From positions 44,175,239 through 44,239,238 of the forward strand of contig OX457026.1 in assembly GCA_949752745.1 (NCBI GenBank): 64,000 nt of DNA, written 5' to 3'. Within the stretch, counting starts at the first letter, position 1. Each line of letters starts with the position of its first letter. Both the position numbers and the translations under genes were made by a program. This DNA comes from Protula sp. h YS-2021 (taxonomy: Eukaryota; Annelida; Polychaeta; Sabellida; Serpulidae). Positions 22,535 through 33,037 of this stretch are shown one piece after another. The notes under the pieces were generated by a model. That model did not search any database and was not told where the DNA came from. It was given only the letters and a program-made list of their open reading frames with translations.

Positions 22535-23339
22535 AATTTATACGTAATTCTGCATCTATCAACTATTTTAGTATATATTTTACAAATAAACTACAATCCC
22601 TTTATTTAAATTTTCTGACCTTTGACTTTGGTCACATGACATTTAAAGACCAGACTGTAAACAAACATTTGACAGGTGGATGCGGAAGCTAACTTTTCTG
22701 CACTTTTATGAACAAATAAAAGACATACAGTTCACTAAAAACTGTGCCTGTTTTACAAAAAGGGCATATTCGGCATGAGCTTTCCGTAGATGTTTGAATA
22801 ATACGGACTGGTATGCAGGATTCGAGCCTCAGAACATGTGAAGTTGACCCCTATTAGGGTAACAATGGAAGGCTTCGTAGCTCTGAAAGAGATATATACG
22901 ATGTTATACAAGTCAGAGCTACTCGGAGCTAAATATAGTTAAGAATATATATAGTTTAGATACAATAAACAAATTAACTTACAGTTTTAGTAAGTGGGTT
23001 AATTTGGCGAAGGTGAATTCGATTTGGCGAAGGTGAGTTGAACGTCCTTCGCCAAATTGGCGAAGGTAAAAAAAAAAATCCTTATGTACACCCCTGCTAT
23101 CTCCTCTCCCTCGTAAAGACGAGCCGGCATTTAACCAAGGTCACCGTGACAAGGGACGGATTGCCATCTTCAACATCGTGCCGATACAAGTAAACATCAA
23201 TATATTAGTTTTACTACACTACAGAACATAACGCACCAACCGTCAATTAGTACTATTAGCGATCAATTACAACTTTTTCCCAACTGGCATCGGCAGAAAT
23301 CACCTCACCGTTTCGAATCGAAAATTTCTCTATTACTGG

Positions 23340-23780
23340 AGCGACCGTTGTTATAAAACAGCTGACCTCTGAGAGGGTCTATCTATTGTGTGTAAACACA
23401 GAGCGGATGGATATTTTAATATGTTATTCCTTATGAGTATTAGTTCGAGTAATCCTCACTGAGTTTGCGGAGTATACAGTGGCAAAACAGACCAAAAACT
23501 CTCGTAGAGGTTGGCTGATGGGCAACAACTCAGGAACGATAAATAGTTATCACGTCCACCCCGTTGTTCTCCAACAGCTAACCTCCACAGCAGTTCGTTG
23601 TTGTCTATCATCTAACCTCTACAGCGGTTCTGTTGTTATAAAACAGCTGACCCCTGATGAGATCTATCAGTTATGTGTAAAAACAGAGTAGATAGATATT
23701 ATAAAACGTAGTTTCCTCTTTTACGATTATTATTTTCGCGAAATCCCTAGTGGGTATCTGGAGTAAAAGGTATCACAAAA
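23340..23780. repeat. Two degenerate direct repeats before the integrase relic (copy 1)
   Basis: gttgttataaaacagctgac followed by a related stretch to gatattt/gatatta recurs near 23349 and 23631, about 282 bp apart. They may be decayed LTR material of the integrase relic that follows, but this is not proven. Confidence 0.45.
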
Positions 23781-23789
23781 ATACTGGTA

Positions 23790-24394
23790 CCAGGGGTGTT
23801 ATCTGCACTGCAAGACAGTTCGAGTGGTAGTCATGTGGGAGTTGACATAACACGGGGTTCCTTGCGAAGTAGGATGTACTGGACTGGTACGGTTTTAATA
23901 GATGTGGTAAATTGCGTTCAAAACTGCCATAAATGTAACTCGCGAAAACCAAATCTAAACAAGAAAACACCCTCCTGAAGCCGTTTCCTGTAGGAGCGCC
24001 CATGTAAAGGATAGATCTATACGGTAAATGGCCGAAAATCGAACGTGGAAATCAATATATATTTGTTATTGGTGATTATTTTACAAAGAATATAGAAGCA
24101 CTCCTGAATCCTAATATGGGAGCTGTTAAGGTCGGAAAAGAATTTGTGCTTAGGTATGGTATCCCTCATATGATTCTGAGTGACCAAGGTGCACAGTTCA
24201 TGACCATTTTGTACCGAAAAATGTGTCATTTGTTGCAAATTGACCAGGTCTGTGCAATCATTTACAGACCGCAGAATAATGGGTATATCAAACGGGCAAA
24301 TCCCTTGATTGAAAGCCTACTTTCCATTCTTGTGTATGAGAACAAAAAAAAATTAGGACGAAAAACTAAGTTTCATAATTTCATAGATGGCTAA
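23790..24394 (+). pseudogene. Older Ty3/Gypsy integrase fragment (copy 1)
   Basis: Two ORFs match the nearby Gypsy integrase at reduced identity. They carry SGSHVGVD and NCHKC from the zinc-binding N-domain, then GKWPKIERGNQY, VIGDYFTK, LSDQGAQF and IYRPQNNGYIK from the core. A stop after the zinc domain and one near 24005 break it. As in the main element, the position of the DD35E glutamate is Lys (GYIK). No LTRs were identified. It is a remnant of a sister element. Confidence 0.82.
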
Positions 24395-24570
24395 CGCCAT
24401 TTCTGGATGCTCGACTCCCTTCCACCCACCACCTTCCCTTAGTAGACCGACCAACCTCCACCCCTTCCCCTGGTGAACCGACTGACCCCTCCCCGGGCGG
24501 GAATTTCTAATTTTAGCATAGTTATTCGTTTCAGACTATCTTAGCATTTTTCATTTTCAGACCTTCAGAA

Positions 24571-24671
<101 letters not shown>

Positions 24672-24882
24672 ATTTTAATATATTTTATTGTTTCAAACCA
24701 CTTTTTGTTTTCAAAGGATACCTTCAATACTGCTCTTCTGCAGCGAAACCTCCGTCGTTCTTCAGGCAAACCCGGCGTCGTCACGTGTTTCTACGATAAA
24801 GGGACGACACGCTCGACATTTATTTTGAATGTGATTGGGTACAGGAATTGAAGAATATGCATAAACACTGGAAAGCAGTATC

Positions 24883-25495
24883 CCAGATAGCAGACATACG
24901 TAGGGCCTACGTAGGGCTCCGTAGGCTCAATGTAGGAACCGTAGGCATAGGTTTTCGTACGTCGACCCTATGTAGGTCCTGCGATTGATACCCTACGTAG
25001 GCTGGCCTCGGGCGGCCCAACGGAGGGACTACATTGTAAGCCTATCATAGATTTTGAGCACAATATCGCTCAGAGGAAACCCCGCCATTTTAATGAAGCT
25101 GAGTGAAAATACCAGATTGAGTAGGTTCAAATTACATTTTGATAAGGCGCGATGTGTTTTTTTCTTATCACAATAGAGAAGTAGACATGGAACTGATCTT
25201 TGTCCCAGTTTCAATGTCTGGATGACTTGTTAATTAATGATAATCATTTGACTAATTAATAACAAGAACTACGTCAGACCTATGTAGGAACGTTACATCC
25301 GAAGTACGTAGATCAATCATAGGCAACGTAGGCACAAACTACATTCGCCCACGTAGGGCCTATTTATCGGGCCTACGTAGGACCGATGAGCAAAACTACG
25401 TCGGGCCTACGTAGGCAACTTACATTGGGCCTACGTAGACCGTAGGCAAAAACGACGTTGGCCCTACATAGGGCCAACGTCTGTCTGCTATCTGG
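24883..25495. mobile_element. Fold-back/MITE-like element rich in CCTACGTAGG (copy 1)
   Basis: Ends are CCAGATAGCAGAC and GTCTGCTATCTGG in inverted orientation, and similarity extends inward through tacgtaggg motifs. Four exact CCTACGTAGG palindromes lie at 24906, 24992, 25372 and 25406, plus many variants. The centre (25030-25250) is different, non-repeated sequence. No ORF. Target duplication unclear. Confidence 0.75.
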
Positions 25496-25550
25496 AATCC
25501 AAGCTTTTCTGAGTAAATGTGAAGAACTAATTTTGCCAGGGAATACCTAG

Positions 25551-26386
25551 TGTGAGAACCCTAGGGCTGTCGCCCTCTTTCTTTTATAAATACTTTGGTC
25601 GAATTTTGAGAGATTTTTAGAATACGGTCCTGGCTTGGGTTCTGGACGCGACCCTCGAAAAATACGGTCCAATTGGCTTGGCAACACAAAAAATAGACCC
25701 CCCTACTCTCCCGGCTGCCAACGACCCGAGACCCATTCCCTTTTTAGGAAATGTTTTTCCGAAAGAGCTCCGCCACTCTCTTCGTGTTTTGATTTTTCTT
25801 ATGATTTCTTTATGACTGATTAGCAATGTTGTCATGTCCAGATTCCTCCGCGGGTCAATTCGGTTTGTCATTGGCTGTCTGGGGAGACCCTGTCTATATA
25901 GCCGGGCAATAAAAACTCCCCAGCGAGGCTGGAGAGGGCAGACTCACAGAGACCGAGCAAGAGAGAGAGAGAGAGAGCCTTACCTGACAGCCATTGAGAA
26001 ACCGAGAATAGCGTTAAAGATAGCAAGGTAGAAATCTGCGAAGAAAATCTGAAGAGTGGAATAAATCTATAAATGACAGATAAAAATTAAGTGTATTTTG
26101 GATAAAGCAAGCTGTTTCTGAAAGAAACAGCCCCAAAGAGTCGCACTTTTTAACCTGGCAAAAAGTGCACCTTTTCCAACTCTTCTATACGTCATTTAAG
26201 GCGGGAAGAGTCGCGCTTTTCACTAGCTGAAAAGCGCATCTTTGCCACTCTTCGGATAGTAAGAGAACGAGGGTCGTGTTGCTATTTTGGGTTGGCAACA
26301 GCAAATCATCCCTTTATCGACCTCCCCAAGCGACACCGTCGTCGTACTGTCGGTTCTCTAATTGGCAGTATTACGAGGTGGCGACA
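25551..26386 (+). mobile_element. 5' LTR of Ty3/Gypsy element (copy 1)
   Basis: Starts TGTGAGAACC, ends GGTGGCGACA, and is followed after one base by a primer binding site. It matches a third copy at 54292-55013. Promoter-like signals are TATATA at 25895-25900 and AATAAAA at 25908-25914; a GA run is at 25965. Three hairpins follow one another: GCTGTTTC/GAAACAGC (26111-26131), GCACTTTTT/AAAAAGTGC (26143-26168), GCGCTTTTC/GAAAAGCGC (26213-26237). It is 836 bp long. Confidence 0.88.
25895..25914 (+). promoter_or_regulatory. Putative LTR TATA box and polyadenylation signal
   Basis: TATATA at 25895 is followed by AATAAAA at 25908. In the LTR at 54292 this whole segment is deleted, so that LTR cannot use the same promoter. 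Use in vivo is inferred. Confidence 0.55.
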
Positions 26387-26387
26387 C

Positions 26388-26406
26388 TGGCGCAGTCAGC
26401 AGGATC
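26388..26406 (+). other. Primer binding site, probably tRNA-Ser (copy 1)
   Basis: TGGCGCAGTCAGCAGGATC begins one base after the LTR. Its complement ends GACTGCGCCA, which resembles the 3' end of animal tRNA-Ser except for one position. This is from memory of tRNA sequences and should be checked. Confidence 0.65.
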
Positions 26407-27011
26407 TTTTCTGGATAAAATTCTTTTATATTTAGTCTGGAAAAGATTGACCCAAAAATAAAAAAGGGGGATAGTGAGTAAAGGCTTTCAGTAGATGAAC
26501 AAGCAGAACAACAGTTCCGGCACCGTACCTAGCGACTTACCGTCCCGCTTCTACTGTTTCGAGTGTGGGAAGATCCGTTCGTCCGCGTTCTGGGCCCACA
26601 AAGCCAACAACTGGGCGTATCAACCGTGTTTTGTGGTGCAACTCTGTTTTACGGTGTCACAGCTTCAAGTGCCCGGAGCGGCCCTACCGAGACAGTAGGC
26701 ATTGGGATCAGATCTGCTGTCGCTGCCGATATCCGTTTTAATCGTGAGCATTCCTTTCATCATTTGAGGTTACAATCGGGTTCTAATATCTGTTCGCGAG
26801 AAAATCGAATGAAGTCATTCTCGTCTGGCAACCTGTTTTTCCTCGAACTGAGAAAGTAATATCCACGTGGTGAAAATTTGTGATTTTAGAAAAGTTTGGG
26901 TTCTATCCTCAAAAGTTGAGGATAGAATCCCTATTCGGCATATTCGTTGTGTTTTCTGATAAGGATAAATTGTTTCAAGCTCGAGAAAGTAGAGTCTGGC
27001 GTACGTAAACT
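26407..27011 (+). other. Gypsy leader with strong stem-loop and short ORFs (copy 1)
   Basis: A perfect 12-bp hairpin, TTCTATCCTCAA (26901-26912) with TTGAGGATAGAA (26916-26927), sits 85 bp before the gag ATG, where packaging signals often lie in retroelements. A 67-residue upstream ORF (26495-26698, with FECGKIRSS) has no recognised function. Confidence 0.5.
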
Positions 27012-28959
27012 ATGGATAAAAGCTATGATCAAAAACCGGAGGTAAGCGAAGAGGTGTGGCCGGATGGTCAAGATTGGGAGGATAGTGAAGTAGTTTTAGG
27101 GGCTTGTAAGGGGCCTAATAGCTACGAAGATTTGACCCATACGGTGAAATGGGAGCCCAAACCAAAAATCAAGAGCGAAGATGGGGGATTTTACCGTTCA
27201 GTTTCTAAAAGTTCCGTGAAGTCTGCCTATGAGTTGGAAGAAAAAGAACGTGAAATTGAGAGAAGGGAGCGTATGCTTGAGAGAAAAGCGAAAGAGTATG
27301 AGCGGGAGATGAGATGGAAAGAAAAACAGTCCTGTGATAGGGAAAAGCAGCTTGAGGAAATGTTAGATAGGACAATTGCTGCGTTGGATGAAAGGGATAA
27401 TTATATCGACAGCAGAGAAGAAAGTGTTCGGGAATTGCAGGAAACTGTGAACCGTCTACGCGTGTGTATTGAGAAATTGCCTATTCCCCGTAGTCAAGAG
27501 TATCACGGTCCTACTCCCGAAGATCCCGTCAAGAAACGTTTTTCTTTTTCTTTTTCATAGCCAAGAAAAGACGGGTTTTGAGTATGGGTATGAAGCTGAT
27601 ACAGAGGAGGAAGATAATTGGGAAGAACAATATCTGTCTGACGCTAAAGTGCATGCGAATATCCTAGGTTTCAGCATCTGTCAAGTCCCCATGGCCCTGT
27701 TTTTTCTCGCTGTAGTACGTCCAAAGTCCCTGGTATAGAGTTGCCTCCCATATTTCCGGAAGAAAAGGTCTCAGGTTTCGGCTACCGGCCTCCTAATGAG
27801 AGATCAAAGCTGCAGGAATTCGCAAATCCAAGATCCGTTCTTGAAGATGAAAGGCATAGGTCAGAACCATCGCCTACTCGTTGCAAAAGTCCAGGTGCTT
27901 TTAAACCTTATCATGAGGTTGCACCTGAATACGAGGGAAATGTAAATGTCATGCCCGAAGAAGTGCTAAGAAAACTTACTTCTCAGCCATATAGCCGAAA
28001 AGACTACGTGGAACCAAAATTCACAAGTCCGGCAGCAAATAGCATGACCAGCGCGTTTCCGGTAGAGACAATCGGGAAACAAATAATTCTTCCCGATAAA
28101 TATCAGGAAAACACACCGCTCTCTGACCATTTAGCCTATTTCGAGATGTGTACTGAATTAAACGGGTGGTCTGAACAAGAAATGGCGAAGTACCTAGCGT
28201 TTAGTTTGAGGGGTTCTGCTCAGAAATTGCTGGATACATTGCATGGTGACCAGGTAAGATATTTCTCGCTGAAAGCAGTTCTGGAAGAACGATTTGGTAC
28301 CGAGGGACAGGCAGCAATATTCCTGGTACAGCTGCAGGGACGTACTAAAAAGACAAGGAGTCCTACCAGGAGCTGTCAGACGGCATATCCAGGTTAGTTG
28401 CGAAGGCCTATCCCACGGCTCCAAATGACATGATCAAAATTCTTACCTTGCAACACTTTATCAAAGCCCTACCGAATCGGGAGTTGCGCACGCGCATTAA
28501 ACTCGAAAGGTTGAGAAGTGTGCGTGAAGCAGTTTTACTTGCGATTGAGCATGATGCGATCGAGAAGGCTGAGCAACAGAAAACTCCAGGTAAGAAATCG
28601 GTTAGAGAAATAAAGACAGAAACCGAGAGTTCCGCCAGCCAGCAGAGAGGTAAGAAAAAGGCTAAAGACAAAAGCAAGGTGCGATTCGAGCAAGACGATA
28701 TAGTGGATAAGTCCAAATTTCGGGAAGTAGTGACATGAAAGCAGTAGCAGGTCAGTTGACCAAACTTTTAAAGCAACTTGACCAGCAGATGTCAAAATTG
28801 TCCAGTGAAAAAGCCCAAAAACCCAAGAAGAAAGTTCCCCTTGATCAGGTAAAGTGCTATAATTGCAACAAAATGGAATATTACGCGTCGTCTTGCCCAG
28901 AAGAAAAACGTAAAGATAGCAAGATGCGTGCAGAATCCAAAACTGATCAGGAAAACTAA
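27012..28959 (+). pseudogene. Gag of the Gypsy element, frameshifted (copy 1)
   Basis: Starts at ATG 27012. The first frame (182 residues) has a strongly charged coiled coil over about residues 70-155 (EREIERRERMLERK). Frames then change near 27560 and 27740. The frame 27741-28397 holds the capsid-like part (LAYFEMCTELNGWSEQEM), continues in another frame to 28738, then in 28735-28959. That last part has the zinc knuckle CYNCNKMEYYASSC (28855-28896), where Tyr replaces the expected His. Gag packages element RNA; these breaks should prevent an intact protein. The same breaks occur in copy 2, so they predate the duplication. Confidence 0.85.
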
Positions 28960-29039
28960 GCGAGACTGGTAGCGAGGTCCGTAGTCTAGTCTCTGAAAGT
29001 AAAATAGGACCTGAAACAGATCATTTCATAAACTCAAGC

Positions 29040-29428
29040 GTGCTTCAAACTGGTTTGTCAGGTTTATATGGTAAGGGTACAGTCATAGGGACCGGGGCAG
29101 ATTTTGTTATTGATACTGGGTCGTCTGTCACAATAATATCAAGAAGAAGTTTTGAGAAGATACCCAAATTAAACCGGCCTGAAGTGCGAGAACATCGAGA
29201 TAAGCTGGCAGTAATTTGTCAGTTGTTGGGGTAGTTGATTTACCTATAATTCTCGAAACTACTGAAGTTGTTCATTCGACAGTTATTGCCGAAATCGAAT
29301 CGGATGTCTTGTTAGGGATTGATTTCATGAAGGAAAAAGAGTGCAAATTTAACTACGGGGATGGATCATTCGTGGTGCAAGGTAGCTCTCTGAGTTTCCG
29401 GGAAGAAAGAAAATGGCGTGTAGGGTGA
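29040..29428 (+). pseudogene. Aspartic protease of the Gypsy element (copy 1)
   Basis: FVIDTGSSVTII carries the catalytic DTG (29112-29120). After a frame change near 29225 the second half shows DVLLGIDFM, the typical flap-distal motif. Retroviral-type proteases cut Gag-Pol as dimers. The frame break lies between the two halves. Confidence 0.85.
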
Positions 29429-30538
29429 CAGCGAGTGAAGCTGTCATTATTCCGCCACTTACTGATGGTATTGTACCAGGCTTAGTTCACCAGACGGGTG
29501 AAATGGCTAAGTGTGCAATGGCGGAACCTGTATCTTCGTTGAGTAGTCATGGAGTGTTGCTGAGCAAGAGTTTGGTAGATCCCAGCAAAGGTTTAGTTCC
29601 ACTAAGAGTTATGAATCCCTATAACGAGCCGGTAGTTTTGAGCAAAAACACCAACATGGCTATTGTTCACCCTGTCATTGATATTCATGGGTTTAAACAC
29701 GAGAAAGAAAATGCTTCCGCCGTTAACCAAGTTTCTCACGAAATCTCGGACAAGAATAGTGATAACGAGGTCAGGTGCGATATACAGGGTCCTTCACCAA
29801 AGCATTTGCAAGAATTATTTGACCGTAGTTGTGGATCCCTAAAATTAGAACACAGTAACCAGGTTAGGAACACATTGCTTAAGTTCCAAGGTGTGTTCTC
29901 TTCCGGTCCGACTGATATATGGAGACCTGGTATAGTCAAACATAAAATTGACACTGGGGATAACAAACCAGTCAGATTGCCCCCTAGAAAAGTTCCCATC
30001 CATTTACGAGAAGCCGTAGATAAGGAGATTGACAGGCTGTTAGAAAGGAAAATTATTCGGCCCTCTTCATCTCCCTGGTCCTCGTGTATGGTGGTCGTTA
30101 GAAAGGCCAACGAAGAAATAAGAATTTGTCTGGACGTTAGGGCTGTGAATGCGAGATCAAAGTACGATAGCTTCCCTTTGCCCCGTATAGATACTTGTCT
30201 TGAGAGAATGCATGGTTCCAAGTTCTACAATGTGTTAGATTTAGCCAGTGGCTTCCATCAGATAGAGCTTAACCCGAGAGACGCATGTTTTGCGGTGCCG
30301 GGTAGGGGGGGGGGGGGCTTTTGAATTTGAAACCCGTCCATTTGGATTGCACTCAGGTCCTAGTACATGTCAGCGTTTGATGGAACTGATAATGGCTGGC
30401 CTTTATATAATCCTCATTTATATGGATGACTTAACAGTGTACGGCAAAACGTTTGGAAAAACGTTGGAAAATCTCGAACAAGTCCTTGACATACTACTTC
30501 GGGATAACTTGAAAGTTAAAACGTCCAAATGCATCTAA
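29413..30538 (+). pseudogene. Reverse transcriptase of the Gypsy element (copy 1)
   Basis: The long frame 29413-30324 includes the connector and RT fingers/palm: PSSSPWSSCMVVVRK, RICLDVRAVNA, YDSFPLPRID, FYNVLDLASGFHQIEL. A run of G at 30302-30318 breaks the frame. The next frame (30290-30538) continues with TRPFGL and the catalytic box IYMDDLTVYGK (YMDD at 30419-30430). The catalytic Asp residues are present. The frame ends at a TAA, 30536-30538. Confidence 0.92.
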
Positions 30539-30540
30539 TT

Positions 30541-31303
30541 CTAGCGCTCAGTATCGTTCTTAGGTCACATTGTATCCAACGAAGGTATTTCCACTTGCCC
30601 TGAGAAATTTAAAAAGGTGCGAGAGTGGCCAGTACCAAAGAACCTCACAGAAGTAAAAGAGTTTCTTGGTCTTTGTTCATACTACAAGAGCTTTATTAAG
30701 AAGTATGGGGACGTTGCTAAACCCTTGAAAGATCTGTCTAGAAAAGACCAAGAATTTGTGTGGTGAGGGGAAAGTCACAGCAGTTTTGATGCACTGAAAC
30801 ACTTGCTTACCACAGCACTTATTTTGGCATATCCAAACGATGAAGGTCAATTTACTTCAGATACGGATGCGAGCAACCACAGCATTTCCGGTATTCTAAG
30901 TCAGGTGCAAAACGGCGTCGAGAAAGTCATCAGTTATGGCTCCCGCATTTTAAATAAGTCGAAGGTTAATTACTGTACGACGAGACGTGAATTGTTGGCA
31001 GTTATGTATTTTGTACAGTATTACAAACACTTCTTGCTGACTAGAAAGTTTCTCCTAAGAATAGACCATTCCTCTCTTCTCTACCTATTTAGATGGCGTT
31101 CGCCAGAGGGGCAAATCGTCAGATGGTTAGAGATATTGGGTCCATTTGATTTTGATATCAAACACAGGGCTGGGATATCGCATCAGAATGCCGATTCCTT
31201 GTCTCGGATTCCATGTGCGCAGTGTGGGGAGGGAGTGGATTCTGACGAATTTAAGTATGTTGAAGATAGGAGAAAGAAAGCTAAAGAAATCTTGAAAAGA
31301 TAA
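30541..31303 (+). pseudogene. RT thumb and RNase H of the Gypsy element (copy 1)
   Basis: FLGHIVSNEG and EVKEFLGLCSYYKSFI mark the thumb. A TGA at 30764 interrupts before SFDALKHLL. RNase H shows DTDASNHSISGILSQ, TTRRELLAVMYFVQYYKHF, RIDHSSLLYLFRW and HQNADSLSRIP, so the Asp-Glu-Asp-Asp residues are present. RNase H degrades the RNA of the RNA-DNA hybrid. The terminal region (31230-31303) is a charged linker. Confidence 0.9.
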
Positions 31304-31532
31304 AAAATCGACCAAAATCTAAGGAAAATGCAATCAGGAAAAATAATTTGGCACAGGGACACCAAACCAGACAGGTTAGGGGTGTTTTAGGATCATCAGA
31401 AAGCCAAAATGCTGTTGAGAATTGCGTTCAAAGTATTGATCAGGTAACCCATGGTATTGATACAGTGGCTCAGACCGATTCAAAGTCTGGAGAGGATCAG
31501 AGCCCAAATTCAAACGGGTTGAAAGGTTATTC

Positions 31533-32762
31533 TTGCGAAAAATCCAAATCGAGGATAATAAAATTTCCTACATTTTGGAAAGGTTTGAGAAAAATGAACC
31601 TAAACCGAGCTGGGATGAAATATCTCCCGAAAGTCCAGCCATCAAAGCATTATGGGCTGATTGGAAAAGATTGAAAGTAGAAAATGGAGTCTTATACAGG
31701 GCTTTCTACAGTGAAAACAAGGTGGGAGAAGTTTGGCAACTAGTACTCCCAAGAATACTAGTCAAGGGTGTATTATCTGCATTGCACGCTAGTCCGAGTG
31801 GTAGTCATGTGGGAGTTGACAAAACATTGGGTTCTGTGAGAAGTAGGGTGTACTGGTATGGTTTTAAGAGAGATGCGACAGACTGGGTTCGAAATTGCCA
31901 TAAATGCAACTAGCGAAAACAAAATCCAAACAAGAAAAACACCCCCTGAAGCTTTTTCCTGTAGAAGCACCCATGAAAAGAACTGTCCTTGATATTTCCG
32001 GTAAATGGCCGAAAACCGAACGTGGAAATCAGTATATATTGGTTATTGGTTACTATTTTACAAACTTTATAGAGGCATTTCCAATTACCAACATGGAAGC
32101 TGTTACGCTGGCAAATGTCTTGGTTAAAGAATTTATACTCAGGTACGGCACCCCTCGTATGATTCTGAGTGACCAGGGTTCACAGTTCATGTCCGGTTTG
32201 TACCGAGAAATGTGTCAACTGCTGCAAATTGACCAGGTGCGTACAACCATTTACAGGCCGCAGACTGATGGGCATATCAAATGCCTCGATTGAAAGCCTA
32301 CTTTCCCTTCTTGTGGGTGAAAATCAGAGAAATTGGGACGAAAAACTAAGTTTTGTAGTGTCTGCGTGCAGAAACACGCCCCAAAAGTCCTCAGGTCTTT
32401 CCCCCAATATGCTCATGTTTGGCCGTACGACAGAAATGCCCCTTGATTTGATTATTGGCAGGCCAAAGACAGATTATTTCCCTGCTGAACATGCGTACGT
32501 CAAAGATTCAAGGGAAAAATTTGAGCAAGGCCATGAAATAGCGAGAAAAAACATTAAGGTGGCCGCAGACAGACAGAAAAGTGATTATGAGGTTATTGTA
32601 AAACCCAGTTCCTTCAGCGTAGGGACCAGAACGAGGGTACGTATCCCTCGCAAAAAGTCCGGTTTATCGCCCAAACTTATGTGCAAATGGCAGGGTCCTT
32701 TTACAATTATTGAGAGGATAGGGGATGTAAACTATAATGTACATTTAAATACTCGGCCTTAA
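31533..32762 (+). pseudogene. Integrase of the Gypsy element, frameshifted (copy 1)
   Basis: The zinc domain (HASPSGSHVGVDKT...NCHKC, to 31913) ends in a stop. The core follows in the frame 31904-32293 with VLDISGK, LSDQGSQFMSG and YRPQTDGHIK. The Glu of DD35E, expected 36 residues after the second Asp, is Lys. One extra C near 32285 shifts the frame; copy 2 lacks it and stays open. The C-terminus (to 32762) has a GPY/F-like motif, CKWQGPFTIIERIG, and no chromodomain. Confidence 0.9.
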
Positions 32763-33037
32763 GACTTTATTTCGGCCCTAATCCAAACCTCAGTCTGCCT
32801 GTTGATAAAAGCGAATCTTCCCAGGGACAGAGACAGAATTCTGATTCCGAAACCCTCACGGCAGAGGGTAAATCTACGTCTGGGAAAAGGTTCTAAAATT
32901 GAAATCTGACAAACTGATTACAGCTCGTCAAGCAGCGACTCAATTCCCCCAGGCGTAAGTTTGTGAAAGTAAAATGAACAGACCCAAGTTTTGATGAGAA
33001 GAGTTTGCCGATTTCGGGTGCGGGTGATCGCTCAGAT
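32763..33037 (+). other. Sequence 3' of integrase up to duplication junction (copy 1)
   Basis: No domain. Lacks about 50 bp present in copy 2 (cggcagacgaacacacagac onward). Ends at the duplication breakpoint. Confidence 0.6.

Larger units (their letters stand above)
20826..23096. mobile_element. Outer hAT-like element with TTTGGCGAAGGTGAA subterminal repeats (copy 1)
   Basis: Ends are CAGGGGTGCACATAAG and, reversed, CAGGGGTGTACATAAG. CTATCT repeats on both sides (20820-20825, 23097-23102), part of a probable 8-bp duplication with a mismatch. Both subterminal regions carry several ggcgaaggtgaa repeats and the palindrome CCTTCGCCAAATTGGCGAAGG-like, plausible transposase-binding sites. It is interrupted by the nested element at 21423-22534. 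No transposase of its own is seen. Confidence 0.82.

Noticed and set aside
29736..30221. 161-residue minus-strand ORF
   Set aside because: Antisense shadow of the reverse-transcriptase frame, with no independent support; the same holds at 46383-46868.
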